A DNA stretch of 32,620 bases from Clostridia bacterium. GTDB taxonomy: Bacteria > Bacillota > Clostridia > TANB77 > CAG-508. Positions 22,734-30,475 of this stretch are shown one piece after another; the first letter of the stretch is position 1, and each line of letters begins with the position of its first letter. Position numbers and translations under genes: made by a program. The notes under the pieces were generated by a model. It did no database searches. It was not told where the DNA came from and saw nothing but the letters and a program-made list of their open reading frames with translations. The stretch is from NCBI GenBank assembly GCA_022797145.1, contig JAAWKA010000019.1:1-32620 (forward strand), in the 5' to 3' direction.

Positions 22734-23765
22734 ATGAATAGAAAAATAAAAATTATACTTACTATTTTGATTATAGTGTTATTAATTATCGCTTCAATCA
22801 TAGGCATTAATGTTAATTTGTCTAATAAAAGCAATGAAAAATATGGATATTGGATAACAGATAATGAATTTCTTTATGATAAAGCAATTGAATATCTAAA
22901 AGAAGAAAAATATAAAGCAGCTTATGATAAATATAAAGAAGATTATCAGATATTTTACGACTATGAAGGATTTGGAATAAAAGAGAAAGATAATAAAAAA
23001 TATGCTTATATGTATATTTTAGAAGAATCCTATTATGTGAAACATGAAAAAATTCGTAGTAGTGAAGGAAGCTGCATACCATACAAATTTATTTTTGAAA
23101 ATGATGAAATCATAAGTTATGAAATTCCTAAAGATGGTTCAGAATATGCAAATTCAATAAAGGAAATGTTTCCAGATGATATAGAAAATAAAGTTATAAG
23201 GTATGAATTTAAAGATGCGAAATTGAAAAAGAGTGTAGAAGAACATTATTCTTATTTAGAATCTACATTAATTGTAAATATGGATTACGATGAAGATATA
23301 ATTATTGCCTATGGTAGTTATGGTGGTAATACAACAAAATCTGAAGCAAATACAATAAAAGGAAAATGTATAGATGGATATGGAGATGTTTATGAATATA
23401 AGATTCCATGTAATGAAAACCAAGAACTTTTAGTGAATATTGAAGATATTGATAAGAACATTATTTCAAAATACCAGGGAAATAAAATTGCTACTATTTC
23501 TAGTGAAGACCTAAATGAAATAAAGAATAACTTAAATAATCTTAAAGAGGAATATTCAAATACAAAAAATATAAATGAAGATATTCAATTATATTTTGTT
23601 AAAGTTCCACATATAAAAAATAATGATAATATGCTAGTTGTAGATTATGAAAATAGTAGTTTAATGGATTTAATTGTAGATACTTCTAACTTTAGAAAAG
23701 AAAATACATCTGAATCAAGTAAAAATATCCTTAGTATACTAAAAAAATATAATTTATCCATATAA
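22734..23765 (+). CDS. Membrane-anchored extracytoplasmic protein, ECF operon
   Basis: A 343-residue protein with one N-terminal membrane segment (residues 5-25) and a large polar domain outside the cell. Landmarks are AIEYLKEEKYKAAYDKYKEDY near 51-71, a single Cys at about 113 and GKCIDGYGDVYEYKIPC near 212-228. No lipobox or known enzyme motif. It stands first in the operon with the sigma and anti-sigma genes and behind an ECF-type promoter, so it may sense or respond to the same envelope signal. Family not recognised. Confidence 0.65.
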   Translation: MNRKIKIILTILIIVLLIIASIIGINVNLSNKSNEKYGYWITDNEFLYDKAIEYLKEEKYKAAYDKYKEDYQIFYDYEGFGIKEKDNKKYAYMYILEESYYVKHEKIRSSEGSCIPYKFIFENDEIISYEIPKDGSEYANSIKEMFPDDIENKVIRYEFKDAKLKKSVEEHYSYLESTLIVNMDYDEDIIIAYGSYGGNTTKSEANTIKGKCIDGYGDVYEYKIPCNENQELLVNIEDIDKNIISKYQGNKIATISSEDLNEIKNNLNNLKEEYSNTKNINEDIQLYFVKVPHIKNNDNMLVVDYENSSLMDLIVDTSNFRKENTSESSKNILSILKKYNLSI

Positions 23766-23834
23766 TTAAATGTAATTAAAGTAGATAGATTTTTGATAGG
23801 ATATTATGAGCATTCTTTTATAAGGAGGAAAATA

Positions 23835-24332
23835 ATGTATGACATAGAGTATATTTGTAAGAAATATTATAATACAGTATTTAAGTATCTAATGAGCTTA
23901 ACACATGATACCAATTTGTCAGAAGAATTAACACAAGAAACATTTTGTATAGCAATTAAAGAGATTGATAACTTTAAAGGCAAATGTACAATATGCACAT
24001 GGCTATGTATAATTGCAAAGCATTTATACTATAAAGAGTGCAAAGAAATTGAAAGATTTAAAATAGCAGAATTAAATGAAAAAGATATACAAGAAATATC
24101 ATTTGAAGAAAAATATATTTTAAATGAAGAAAAAATCGAATTATACAAAAAATTACAAAATATAGATGAGATTACGAAAAATGTAATGTATTTGAGGCTG
24201 TTAGGATTTTCTTTTAAAGAAATTGCTGATATTACAGGAAGAAATGTATCATGGAGTAAAGTTGTTTACCATAGAGGAAAAAAAGAACTAGAAAAACTTT
24301 TAAAAGGAGGTATTACAGATGAATCCAAATAA
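23835..24332 (+). CDS. ECF-type RNA polymerase sigma factor
   Basis: A 165-residue alternative sigma factor. Region 2 spans about 5-70 (YYNTVFKYLMSLTHD, ELTQETFCIAIKEIDNFKG, CTWLCIIAKHLYY). Region 4 spans about 105-158 (ITKNVMYLRLLGFSFKEIAD, then WSKVVYHRGKKEL). There is no region 1 or 3, as in ECF factors. The frame opens at 23793, but AAGGAGG at 23822-23828 serves ATG 23835. The anti-sigma gene overlaps its end by 14 bases. Candidate targets are the three GTAAC-N16-TCTCTATC promoters. Confidence 0.92.
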   Translation: MYDIEYICKKYYNTVFKYLMSLTHDTNLSEELTQETFCIAIKEIDNFKGKCTICTWLCIIAKHLYYKECKEIERFKIAELNEKDIQEISFEEKYILNEEKIELYKKLQNIDEITKNVMYLRLLGFSFKEIADITGRNVSWSKVVYHRGKKELEKLLKGGITDESK

Positions 24333-25017
24333 CACTTGTAGTTTAATAGAAGATTTATTACCTTTGTATGTTGAGGACATGGTTACTGAAACAAGTAAGA
24401 AAGAAATAGAAGAACATTTAAAGGAGTGCGATAGATGTTCAGAAATATTAAGGAGCATTAAAGAAGAAAATAAATTTTTTACAAATGAAGAACTTTTTGA
24501 AAGAGAAACGAATGATAATAGAGAAAAAGAAATAAAATGTATAAAAAACATAAAAAGAAAAATAGTAATCAATATAATAATTACTATGCTAATAACTGCT
24601 ATCACTATAATAGCAATATTTTGTATATATATATTAAGTCCATATAGGTTCATAAAAAATGAAGATGGAAAACTAATTTTGTATAACTTTGATACAGGGA
24701 ATATAAAACAGGGAATAGATAGTACAAATATGATTGCAACATATACCCTAGATGATAATGGAAAAGAAATTGAGTATAATATTATATTTACATTTAATAA
24801 AAATGATGTATGTATAAATGCTAGAACAGTAATTAGTGGATATAATGAAAAAGAATTAAATAATTATAAAACAGTCTGGGAAGATTCGCTTTCTAGCTCT
24901 AATATGAAAATTGAAAATCAAAAATTATATATGAATGAAAACTCATACATAGGAAAAACTAAACAGAAAATATATGAAAGTTTAAAAGAATATCAAGCAC
25001 AAATAATAGAAATATAA
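24319..25017 (+). CDS. Anti-sigma factor, zinc-containing, membrane-anchored
   Basis: A 232-residue protein. The N-terminal ZAS/zf-HC2 domain has Cys7, His33, Cys37 and Cys40 (EEHLKECDRCSEIL). One membrane helix runs about 83-107, followed by an extracytoplasmic domain of about 120 residues (IATYTLDDNGKEIEYNIIF). It would hold the sigma factor inactive at the membrane and release it on an envelope signal. AAAGGAGG inside the sigma gene precedes the ATG, and the 14-base overlap implies coupled translation. Confidence 0.88.
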   Translation: MNPNNTCSLIEDLLPLYVEDMVTETSKKEIEEHLKECDRCSEILRSIKEENKFFTNEELFERETNDNREKEIKCIKNIKRKIVINIIITMLITAITIIAIFCIYILSPYRFIKNEDGKLILYNFDTGNIKQGIDSTNMIATYTLDDNGKEIEYNIIFTFNKNDVCINARTVISGYNEKELNNYKTVWEDSLSSSNMKIENQKLYMNENSYIGKTKQKIYESLKEYQAQIIEI

Positions 25018-25020
25018 TGA

Positions 25021-25046
25021 AAAGGGGAGCGATTTTGCTCCCCTTT
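25021..25046. terminator. GC-rich hairpin between converging genes
   Basis: AAAGGGGAGC pairs perfectly with GCTCCCCTTT around a 6-base loop. On the - strand it follows the secreted-protein gene and ends in TTTTCATT. Its G+C richness matches that gene rather than the AT-rich anti-sigma operon, so it may have come with the secreted-protein cassette. Confidence 0.7.
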
Positions 25047-25641
25047 ACTATCGCAGAATGCCAAGTTTGCAAAGTTTAACAAGTTACATCAACTGTGTGA
25101 TTTAATAGATCCAAACCTGAATGTTTCCTGTGTTTGAGTTGTTTTTGATGTTGACTTTAACGGTGTAGCCGCCTGCATCAACATTTAACATAGCGATGTT
25201 CTTTACCTCGGAATTAGGTCCTAAAATTTTAGTGCATTTTACATCATCGCCGTAGCAAACACTAATCTCTATTGTCGCATTTGATGAAAAACCGCTGGTT
25301 TTAAGAGTACAACCAGCCCAAGGACTCCAAGAGCCACTTACATCAACGACAAACGAACCAGTACCAGAGCCTGACACATTGATTGATCTGTAACCAGACA
25401 AAGAGCCTCTAGCCTGCGGGCCATCATCAGTTACATCAACCATCTGCAAATCACCTGAAGTGACTTCGATAGTATCAGAAGCTATGGAAGCCTTAGGAGC
25501 TTCTGAAGCCTCTGCGGCAAAGGCCGGCACAACTGCTGTAACAGCAAGTATCATTGCCATACACATTCCAACGAATCCTTTTTTTGCGAATTTAAACATA
25601 ATGAAATCCTCCTTAAAATATGTGTGGCATTCTGCAATAGT
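25047..25641. repeat. 17-bp inverted repeats bracketing a high-GC gene
   Basis: ACTATCGCAGAATGCCA (25047-25063) and the reverse complement of 25625-25641 (ACTATTGCAGAATGCCA) agree at 16 of 17 positions. They enclose one gene. Sampled 60-base lines inside are 40-48% G+C, against about 18% just outside. I see no flanking target duplication and no transposase. Either these are ends of a small mobile cassette, or the mRNA 5' and 3' untranslated parts pair with each other. Confidence 0.6.
25102..25599 (-). CDS. Secreted protein of unknown function, foreign base composition
   Basis: A 165-residue pre-protein. A typical Sec signal peptide (residues 1-28, basic start, hydrophobic core, ending VVPAFA) is followed by an acidic/Ala linker and a mature part rich in Gly, Ser and beta strands (GSGTGSFVVDVSG, SNATIEISVCYG, GGYTVKVNIKNN, ending IQVWIY). 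The frame extends upstream to 25671, but AAGGAGG selects ATG 25599. The mature part looks like a small beta-sandwich. Codon use and G+C are unlike every neighbour, indicating recent transfer. No family recognised; an extracellular binding or bacteriocin-like role is possible but unproven. Confidence 0.75.
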   Translation of the reverse strand: MFKFAKKGFVGMCMAMILAVTAVVPAFAAEASEAPKASIASDTIEVTSGDLQMVDVTDDGPQARGSLSGYRSINVSGSGTGSFVVDVSGSWSPWAGCTLKTSGFSSNATIEISVCYGDDVKCTKILGPNSEVKNIAMLNVDAGGYTVKVNIKNNSNTGNIQVWIY

Positions 25642-25792
25642 GCCATAAGAAGAATTTAGAAAAAATTCCACTTATGTAATTTAACACCCAAATACTTCTT
25701 GAAGTGTCTTATACAATATTACCAAATGTTTCCAAAAAAGTCCATATAAGGTGAAATAAGAGGAAAATTCGACAATATCCTTAAAATAATAA

Positions 25793-26452
25793 TTAAATGT
25801 TCTTCAATACAGTTAATATAATTTGCTTTGGAGTAGGTTTTATATCTTCTGCCAAAGAGAAATATACTTCCAATTTTGAAAAATCAGTTTCACAATACAT
25901 ATAATTAATAGACTTTAATATATTTGATTTTATATTATTACTAGTAGTATTATGTTTTCGAGCAACAATAGAATAAATATCTTTAATATTATTAGTTTTA
26001 TAATAAAACTTTAAAATTAAAATGGATTCGGTTATATATTTTGTACCATTATGTTTTACATTAAAACCAAGATACATCAATTCTTTTAATATTGCTAATT
26101 TAGTATTTTCAAAAGTATCAGACAAAGATGTGTATTTATGTATAAAGTATGATAAATGAGTTAAATTATCTAGCGAAACACATTTAAAATTTTTTAAAGT
26201 AAATGTATCATTCTTGTAAAAATCATTTACAAGAACAATTGGTATAAAAGTTAGATTCTCTTTATAAAAATTTAAATCAAAAATGTCATTTTCCCAAATT
26301 ATCATATTTATATTATGCTCACTAAGTATTAATTTAGCTGATTGTGTATCATTTGCTAACAATATCGAAATATTATTACTAATATTTAAAGTTATAAAAT
26401 TTGAGATAATAGTCATAGTTTTTAGTTTATTTGTTATTATTAGTATTTTCAA
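25793..26452 (-). CDS. Spo0A-like regulator with degenerate receiver domain
   Basis: A 219-residue protein. Residues 1-110 have receiver-like strands (MKILIITN, MIIWENDIF, FIPIVLVND) but lack the paired acids after strand 1 and a clear phospho-acceptor pocket. Residues 115-219 match the Spo0A C-terminal DNA-binding domain: ILKELMYLGFNVKHNGTKYI, IYSIVARKHNTTSNNIKSNI, and KPTPKQIILTVL near the end. It probably binds DNA without ordinary phosphorylation. The start is TTG 26452 after AGGAGGG. An ECF-type promoter stands just upstream, divergent from the ABC operon. Confidence 0.75.
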   Translation of the reverse strand: MKILIITNKLKTMTIISNFITLNISNNISILLANDTQSAKLILSEHNINMIIWENDIFDLNFYKENLTFIPIVLVNDFYKNDTFTLKNFKCVSLDNLTHLSYFIHKYTSLSDTFENTKLAILKELMYLGFNVKHNGTKYITESILILKFYYKTNNIKDIYSIVARKHNTTSNNIKSNILKSINYMYCETDFSKLEVYFSLAEDIKPTPKQIILTVLKNI

Positions 26453-26481
26453 TAGTAATCCCTCCTAATATATACTCCTAT

Positions 26482-26510
26482 GATAGAGAATTGAAATTGG
26501 AAAAAGTTAC
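26482..26510 (-). promoter_or_regulatory. ECF-type promoter P3 (Spo0A-like gene)
   Basis: On the - strand GTAAC (26510-26506), a 16-base spacer and TCTCTATC (26489-26482). It is back to back with P2; the two -35 regions form a 12-bp inverted repeat, GTTACAACAAAA (26506-26517) with TTTTGTTGTAAC (26541-26552). Confidence 0.7.
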
Positions 26511-26547
26511 AACAAAACAAAAAAATTTTATTTTTTTTCATTTTGTT

Positions 26548-26576
26548 GTAACCTTTTTTTAACTTTTATCTCTATC
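26548..26576 (+). promoter_or_regulatory. ECF-type promoter P2 (ABC operon)
   Basis: GTAAC (26548-26552), 16-base spacer, TCTCTATC (26569-26576), followed by ATATAGGAGG and the ATPase ATG at 26594. Same core and spacing as P1 and P3. Confidence 0.75.
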
Positions 26577-26593
26577 ATATAGGAGGAATAAAT

Positions 26594-27505
26594 ATGGATG
26601 ATGTTGTTTTAAAATGTAATAAACTTTGTAAAAAAATAGGAAAAAAAGATATTCTAAAAGGCATATCATTAGAAGTAAGAAAGGGAGAAATTGTAGGATT
26701 TATAGGACCAAATGGAGCAGGAAAAACTACCACGATTAAGTTAATATTAGGATTGCAAAAAATTACAAAAGGATTTGTACAAATTAATGGGTATGATATA
26801 AGAAAAGAATTTATAAAAGCAATTGAAAAGGTAGGAACTATTGTAGAAAGTCCAGATTTATATATGTATATGTCAGGATATGATAATTTAAAAATTTCTA
26901 AAAATTGTTATAAGGGAATTAATGATAGCCGAATAGATGAAGTAGTAAAAATTGTAGGATTAAATAATAGAATACATGACAAAGTATCTAAATATTCTTT
27001 AGGAATGAGACAAAGACTGGGAATTGCACAAGCAATACTGCATAAACCTAATTTATTAATTTTAGATGAGCCAACAAATGGATTAGATCCAGAAGGAATT
27101 ATAGAGATAAGGAATTTGATAAAAAGATTAGCTCATGAAGAAAAAATAGGAATACTTATTTCCAGTCATAATTTGAGTGAGTTAGAGAATAGCTGTGATA
27201 AAGTTTGTATTATAAAAAGTGGAGAAATAGTGGAAGAAATGAATATTGAAGGGTTAAAAAATGAAATAGTAGAAGAGAGTTATATTTTAGAAATAAATGA
27301 TTCAAAAAAGGCTAAAGATATTGTAAAAAATAGATATGAAATTTTAGATAACGAGCATATTAAAGTATATGCAAACAAAGTAGAACTTCCTGCTATTACT
27401 AAAGAATTGGAAAAAAATCAAATTACTGTATATACAATAACAAAAGAAGAAATAACATTAGAAGATGCTTTTCTAAAAAAGATAGGAGGGAATAATATTG
27501 ATTAA
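26594..27505 (+). CDS. ABC transporter ATP-binding protein (BcrA-like)
   Basis: A 303-residue ATPase. Walker A GPNGAGKT at 38-45, signature YSLGMRQRLGIAQ near 135-147, Walker B LLILDEPTNGLDPEG near 156-170, and switch histidine in SSHNLSE near 190. The C-terminal 90 residues are the extension typical of BcrA/drug-exporter ATPases. With the permease it would export a peptide or drug, as in bacitracin or lantibiotic resistance. AGGAGG precedes the ATG, and the gene is directly behind ECF-type promoter P2. Confidence 0.92.
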   Translation: MDDVVLKCNKLCKKIGKKDILKGISLEVRKGEIVGFIGPNGAGKTTTIKLILGLQKITKGFVQINGYDIRKEFIKAIEKVGTIVESPDLYMYMSGYDNLKISKNCYKGINDSRIDEVVKIVGLNNRIHDKVSKYSLGMRQRLGIAQAILHKPNLLILDEPTNGLDPEGIIEIRNLIKRLAHEEKIGILISSHNLSELENSCDKVCIIKSGEIVEEMNIEGLKNEIVEESYILEINDSKKAKDIVKNRYEILDNEHIKVYANKVELPAITKELEKNQITVYTITKEEITLEDAFLKKIGGNNID

Positions 27506-28958
27506 ATTAATAAAAAATGAACTTTCAAAGATTTTTAAGAAAAAGGTAATATATATATTATTCACAATAATAGCACTTATAATAATTGCTAATACTATTA
27601 TTGGCACAAACATTTATGGTGGAATTGTAATAGATCATACTGAAGAAGCAAGAGAACAAGAACAAATAGAATTAGGAAATAAAATAAAAGAACTAGATAA
27701 TGTAAAAAATATAAATGAATATATAGAAGTCAAAACAAAATTAGATATGGTAAACCTAGAAAGAGAATATCCATTAGGATCTTGGCAAGAAAGAGCAATA
27801 GTAAAAAACACAAATAAAATAGAGCAAATGCTAAAAGAAATTAATATTTATACATACCAAACGAAAGATAACGAAAAATTAGAGAAAGTAAAGAAAACAT
27901 ACAACGATTTTTTTAATCCATTAAAAGAAAACAAGTGGAGAGATTTTATAAATTTTCAAATAAAAGAGTTAGAAGCAAATATTGAAAATCTCGAAAAGGA
28001 AATTATAAAAGAAAAAAATAAAGAGCAGAAAGATAACCTTGAAAGTCAAATGGAACAATATAAATTTGATTTGGAGTTTCTAAAAATAAGGTTAGAACAA
28101 AATATCAGTTACGAAAAAAGTGATAGAAACACATTAATAGAAGCATATAAGGATAATAAACAAGCATTAAAATTTTATACAAAAAGTTATGAACAATATA
28201 ATTATAAAGAAAAAATACAGTACAATAAAATACTAGCAAATGCAAATGAATTAGAATATAAAATATACAATAATATACCAACACTTGAACCAGATAATGC
28301 AAGAGATATGTTAAATAATATATTTCAATTTTATGAAATATTGATAATTTTAGTAATTGTTATAGTTTCAGGCTCTATTGTAAGTGATGAATTCAATAAA
28401 GGAACAATAAAATTATTATTAGTAAAACCACATGAAAGATGGAAAATCCTTTTATCAAAATTAATAGCAGCTATTATACTAGCAATAATACTAATTCTAT
28501 TTATAGTAATAGTTCAATTTTTAGTAGGTGGATGTGTATATGGATTTGAAGACTATAGTAAGCCATTAATTCAATATAATTTTAATACACAAGGAGTTAT
28601 GGAAATAAATGTATTTTGCAATGTAATTATTTTAATGTTAGCAAAAATTCCTATGTATTTATTAGTTTTAAGTATTACTTTTGCAATAAGCACAATATCT
28701 AGTAATACAGCACTTTCTATAGTATTAGGAATATTAACATATTTATCTAAAAATATATTTTACTTAAATGAAAATATGGAATTTTCAAAATATCTATTAC
28801 CTGTAAACTGGGATTTTACAATGTATTTGTATGGAAAATTGCCAGAAGTATCTTTTTTAAAATTTGATTTTTCTATTATGATTTGTTTAGTAAGTTATAT
28901 ATTTATTATGTTGATAACATTTGCATATTTTAAAAATAAAGATGTAAAAAATATATGA
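27498..28958 (+). CDS. ABC-2-type permease
   Basis: A 486-residue membrane protein. One N-terminal membrane helix (about 16-38) is followed by a long hydrophilic domain of about 220 residues with coiled-coil stretches (IENLEKEIIKEKNKEQ near 158-173). About five further membrane helices follow from 275 to 480, with GSIVSDEFNKGTIKLLLVKP near 292-311, the ABC-2 family's hallmark. It overlaps the ATPase gene by eight bases and completes the exporter. The start is TTG 27498 after AGGAGG. Confidence 0.88.
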   Translation: MIKLIKNELSKIFKKKVIYILFTIIALIIIANTIIGTNIYGGIVIDHTEEAREQEQIELGNKIKELDNVKNINEYIEVKTKLDMVNLEREYPLGSWQERAIVKNTNKIEQMLKEINIYTYQTKDNEKLEKVKKTYNDFFNPLKENKWRDFINFQIKELEANIENLEKEIIKEKNKEQKDNLESQMEQYKFDLEFLKIRLEQNISYEKSDRNTLIEAYKDNKQALKFYTKSYEQYNYKEKIQYNKILANANELEYKIYNNIPTLEPDNARDMLNNIFQFYEILIILVIVIVSGSIVSDEFNKGTIKLLLVKPHERWKILLSKLIAAIILAIILILFIVIVQFLVGGCVYGFEDYSKPLIQYNFNTQGVMEINVFCNVIILMLAKIPMYLLVLSITFAISTISSNTALSIVLGILTYLSKNIFYLNENMEFSKYLLPVNWDFTMYLYGKLPEVSFLKFDFSIMICLVSYIFIMLITFAYFKNKDVKNI

Positions 28959-29002
28959 GGAAAAATATAAAATAATAAAGTATAATAATGTAGTAGTCGA
29001 AA

Positions 29003-29066
29003 ATACCACCTCATAGGAATTAAAAATATTGTTTTAGGACACCATAATAGTTGTGTGAGGTGGTAT
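29003..29066 (+). promoter_or_regulatory. Inverted repeat that covers the RBS of the RHH gene
   Basis: ATACCACCTCA (29003-29013) is the exact reverse complement of TGAGGTGGTAT (29056-29066), 42 bases apart. The right arm contains the GAGGTGG ribosome site three bases before ATG 29069, so folding of the mRNA would hide it. As DNA it could be the operator of the RHH protein it precedes. Confidence 0.6.
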
Positions 29067-29068
29067 AA

Positions 29069-29395
29069 ATGAATACTTTTGATAAATATTTGTTGAAAAA
29101 AGATAAACTTATAAAAAGAAGAATAGAAATAGATAGTTCATTGTATGAAAAATTGGCAAAATTAGTAGATATATATGATGCTTCAATTAATAAACTAGTC
29201 AATATAGCAATATTAGAAATGATTGAAACAGAAAATGTACAGGTATATGAAAGACCAGAAAATGAAATTTCAGAATCACATAATTTTGCAATAAGAGAAA
29301 GTTCTTATTTAGAATTAGAAAAGTTTAGAGATAGATATGGATTATCAATTTATAAGCTAACCAATATTGCTATTTATAATGCTCTAAATAGTTAA
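29069..29395 (+). CDS. Tandem ribbon-helix-helix regulator
   Basis: A 108-residue protein made of two similar halves. Residues 17-53 (RRIEIDSSLYEKL, then SINKLVNIAILEMIE) and 72-106 (NFAIRESSYLELEKF, then SIYKLTNIAIYNAL) each have a short strand and two helices, with the shared INKLVNIAI/IYKLTNIAI block. This looks like a single-chain pseudo-dimer of the RHH fold, which normally needs two subunits to bind DNA. Likely a small repressor, perhaps of itself. AGGTGG precedes the ATG. Confidence 0.65.
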   Translation: MNTFDKYLLKKDKLIKRRIEIDSSLYEKLAKLVDIYDASINKLVNIAILEMIETENVQVYERPENEISESHNFAIRESSYLELEKFRDRYGLSIYKLTNIAIYNALNS

Positions 29396-29425
29396 TTTAA
29401 GTTATTTAAAATCAAAAAAATGCAG

Positions 29426-29457
29426 AAAATACTAGAATTTAAAGATTCTAGTATTTT
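29426..29457 (+). terminator. Rho-independent terminator of the RHH gene
   Basis: AAAATACTAGAAT pairs with ATTCTAGTATTTT around a 6-base loop, followed by TATTTGT. It lies 31 bases past the RHH stop. Confidence 0.85.
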
Positions 29458-29543
29458 TATTTGTAAAATTTGTAAAAAAATGTCGGAAAATTTTCTTTGC
29501 ATTGAAAATACTACGAAAGAATACTTTTCGACTACTGCAACGG

Positions 29544-29571
29544 TTGACTAATAAATGAAAAGTGCTATAAT
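29544..29571 (+). promoter_or_regulatory. Promoter of the small regulator operon
   Basis: TTGACT (29544-29549) and TATAAT (29566-29571) are 16 bases apart, 33 bases before the TTG start at 29605. An inverted copy of AGTAGTCGAAAA (29525-29536) lies just upstream of the -35. Confidence 0.65.
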
Positions 29572-29604
29572 ATAGGAAATAATCATATTTTGGGAGGAAT
29601 TAAG

Positions 29605-29793
29605 TTGAAGAATGACAAAATAGAAGAGCTATCGTCAGAAACAGTAAAACTATTGGAAAAAACTAAAAAAGACTATAAAAAATATGAAACAGAGAGAAAA
29701 AAGTTATATGAATATTTTGTCAATAAAAATGATGTAGAAAAATGGGAAGCATATATAAAAGAATTGAAAGAATTAATAAATGAAAAATTATGA
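29605..29793 (+). CDS. Small coiled-coil protein, 62 aa
   Basis: A highly charged, all-helical protein (IEELSSETVKLLEKTKKDYK, then EKWEAYIKELKELINEKL). The start is TTG 29605, served by GGGAGG at 29592-29597, behind a good promoter. No family recognised. First gene of the operon leading to the AbrB-like regulator. Confidence 0.55.
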   Translation: MKNDKIEELSSETVKLLEKTKKDYKKYETERKKLYEYFVNKNDVEKWEAYIKELKELINEKL

Positions 29794-29833
29794 GAAATAT
29801 AAAATATGATAATATAAAACAAGAAAGGAGAGG

Positions 29834-29956
29834 ATATTTAATAATAGTATAGAAATTTGGCTTATATATAATAATAAACAAATTTTATATGTAGAAATAG
29901 ATGTAGAAAAAGCCATAAGATATTTTTTTGTTTATGATTACAAACTGGGTTTGTAA
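29834..29956 (+). other. Coding-like frame lacking a normal start codon
   Basis: After AAAGGAGAGG (29824-29833) one frame stays open to TAA 29954-29956. It reads as protein (NNSIEIWLIYNNKQILYVEI, ending DYKLGL), but neither ATG, GTG nor TTG stands at the right place; the codon at the expected spacing is TTT. It is either a small gene whose start mutated or a gene using a rare start such as ATA. A 15-base piece of its end recurs at 31332-31346. Confidence 0.3.
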
Positions 29957-29977
29957 AAAAGAAAGAGAGGAATAATT

Positions 29978-30475
29978 ATGGAAAGATCTATGAAAGTAGA
30001 AGAAAAAAGTAAAAAAGAATTATTAGAAGTTGATGAATTAGGAAGAGTTACAATAGAATTTGACCGAAGAGAAAGACATGGGATTAAAGAAAAAGATAAG
30101 TTTGAAATTTATATTGAAAACAATAGTATTATGCTTAGAAAATTAGACATATTAGTAGAAAAAGAAGAAATAGGCAAGAGTAAGTATACAATCAATGGTG
30201 ATGTTGAAATTGATGTTCAAGTAAATAAAATAAAAGAAACAATACTAAATATTAATGATATAGGTCATTATATAAGAAGAATTGATGAGTTAGGAAGAAT
30301 AGTGATTCCAATAGAATTAAGACAATTACTAGGTATTTTACCTAAAGATAAACTTGAAATTGATGATGTAGGAAATAATATGTCTTTAACTAAAAAGGAG
30401 AAAAATAGAAAATATGACAAAAGGCACAGTGCTTATCGTAGTAAAAGACAAAAACAACATAGCCGAAGATATTAA
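29978..30475 (+). CDS. Double AbrB/SpoVT-domain regulator
   Basis: A 165-residue protein with two swapped-hairpin AbrB domains: residues 16-55 (VDELGRVTIEFDRRERHGIK) and residues 98-140 (IRRIDELGRIVIPIELRQLLGI). The second is close to consensus; the first has lost the usual IP-ELR motif. Two domains in one chain would mimic the normal dimer. The last 22 residues are very basic and arise where the frame overlaps the next gene by 62 bases. Probably a transition-state-type DNA-binding regulator. Confidence 0.8.
   Translation: MERSMKVEEKSKKELLEVDELGRVTIEFDRRERHGIKEKDKFEIYIENNSIMLRKLDILVEKEEIGKSKYTINGDVEIDVQVNKIKETILNINDIGHYIRRIDELGRIVIPIELRQLLGILPKDKLEIDDVGNNMSLTKKEKNRKYDKRHSAYRSKRQKQHSRRY

Noticed and set aside
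29790..29852. 20-codon ORF starting at the ATGA overlap after the 62-aa gene
   Set aside because: Very short, no protein-like pattern, and it runs through the ribosome site of the following frame.
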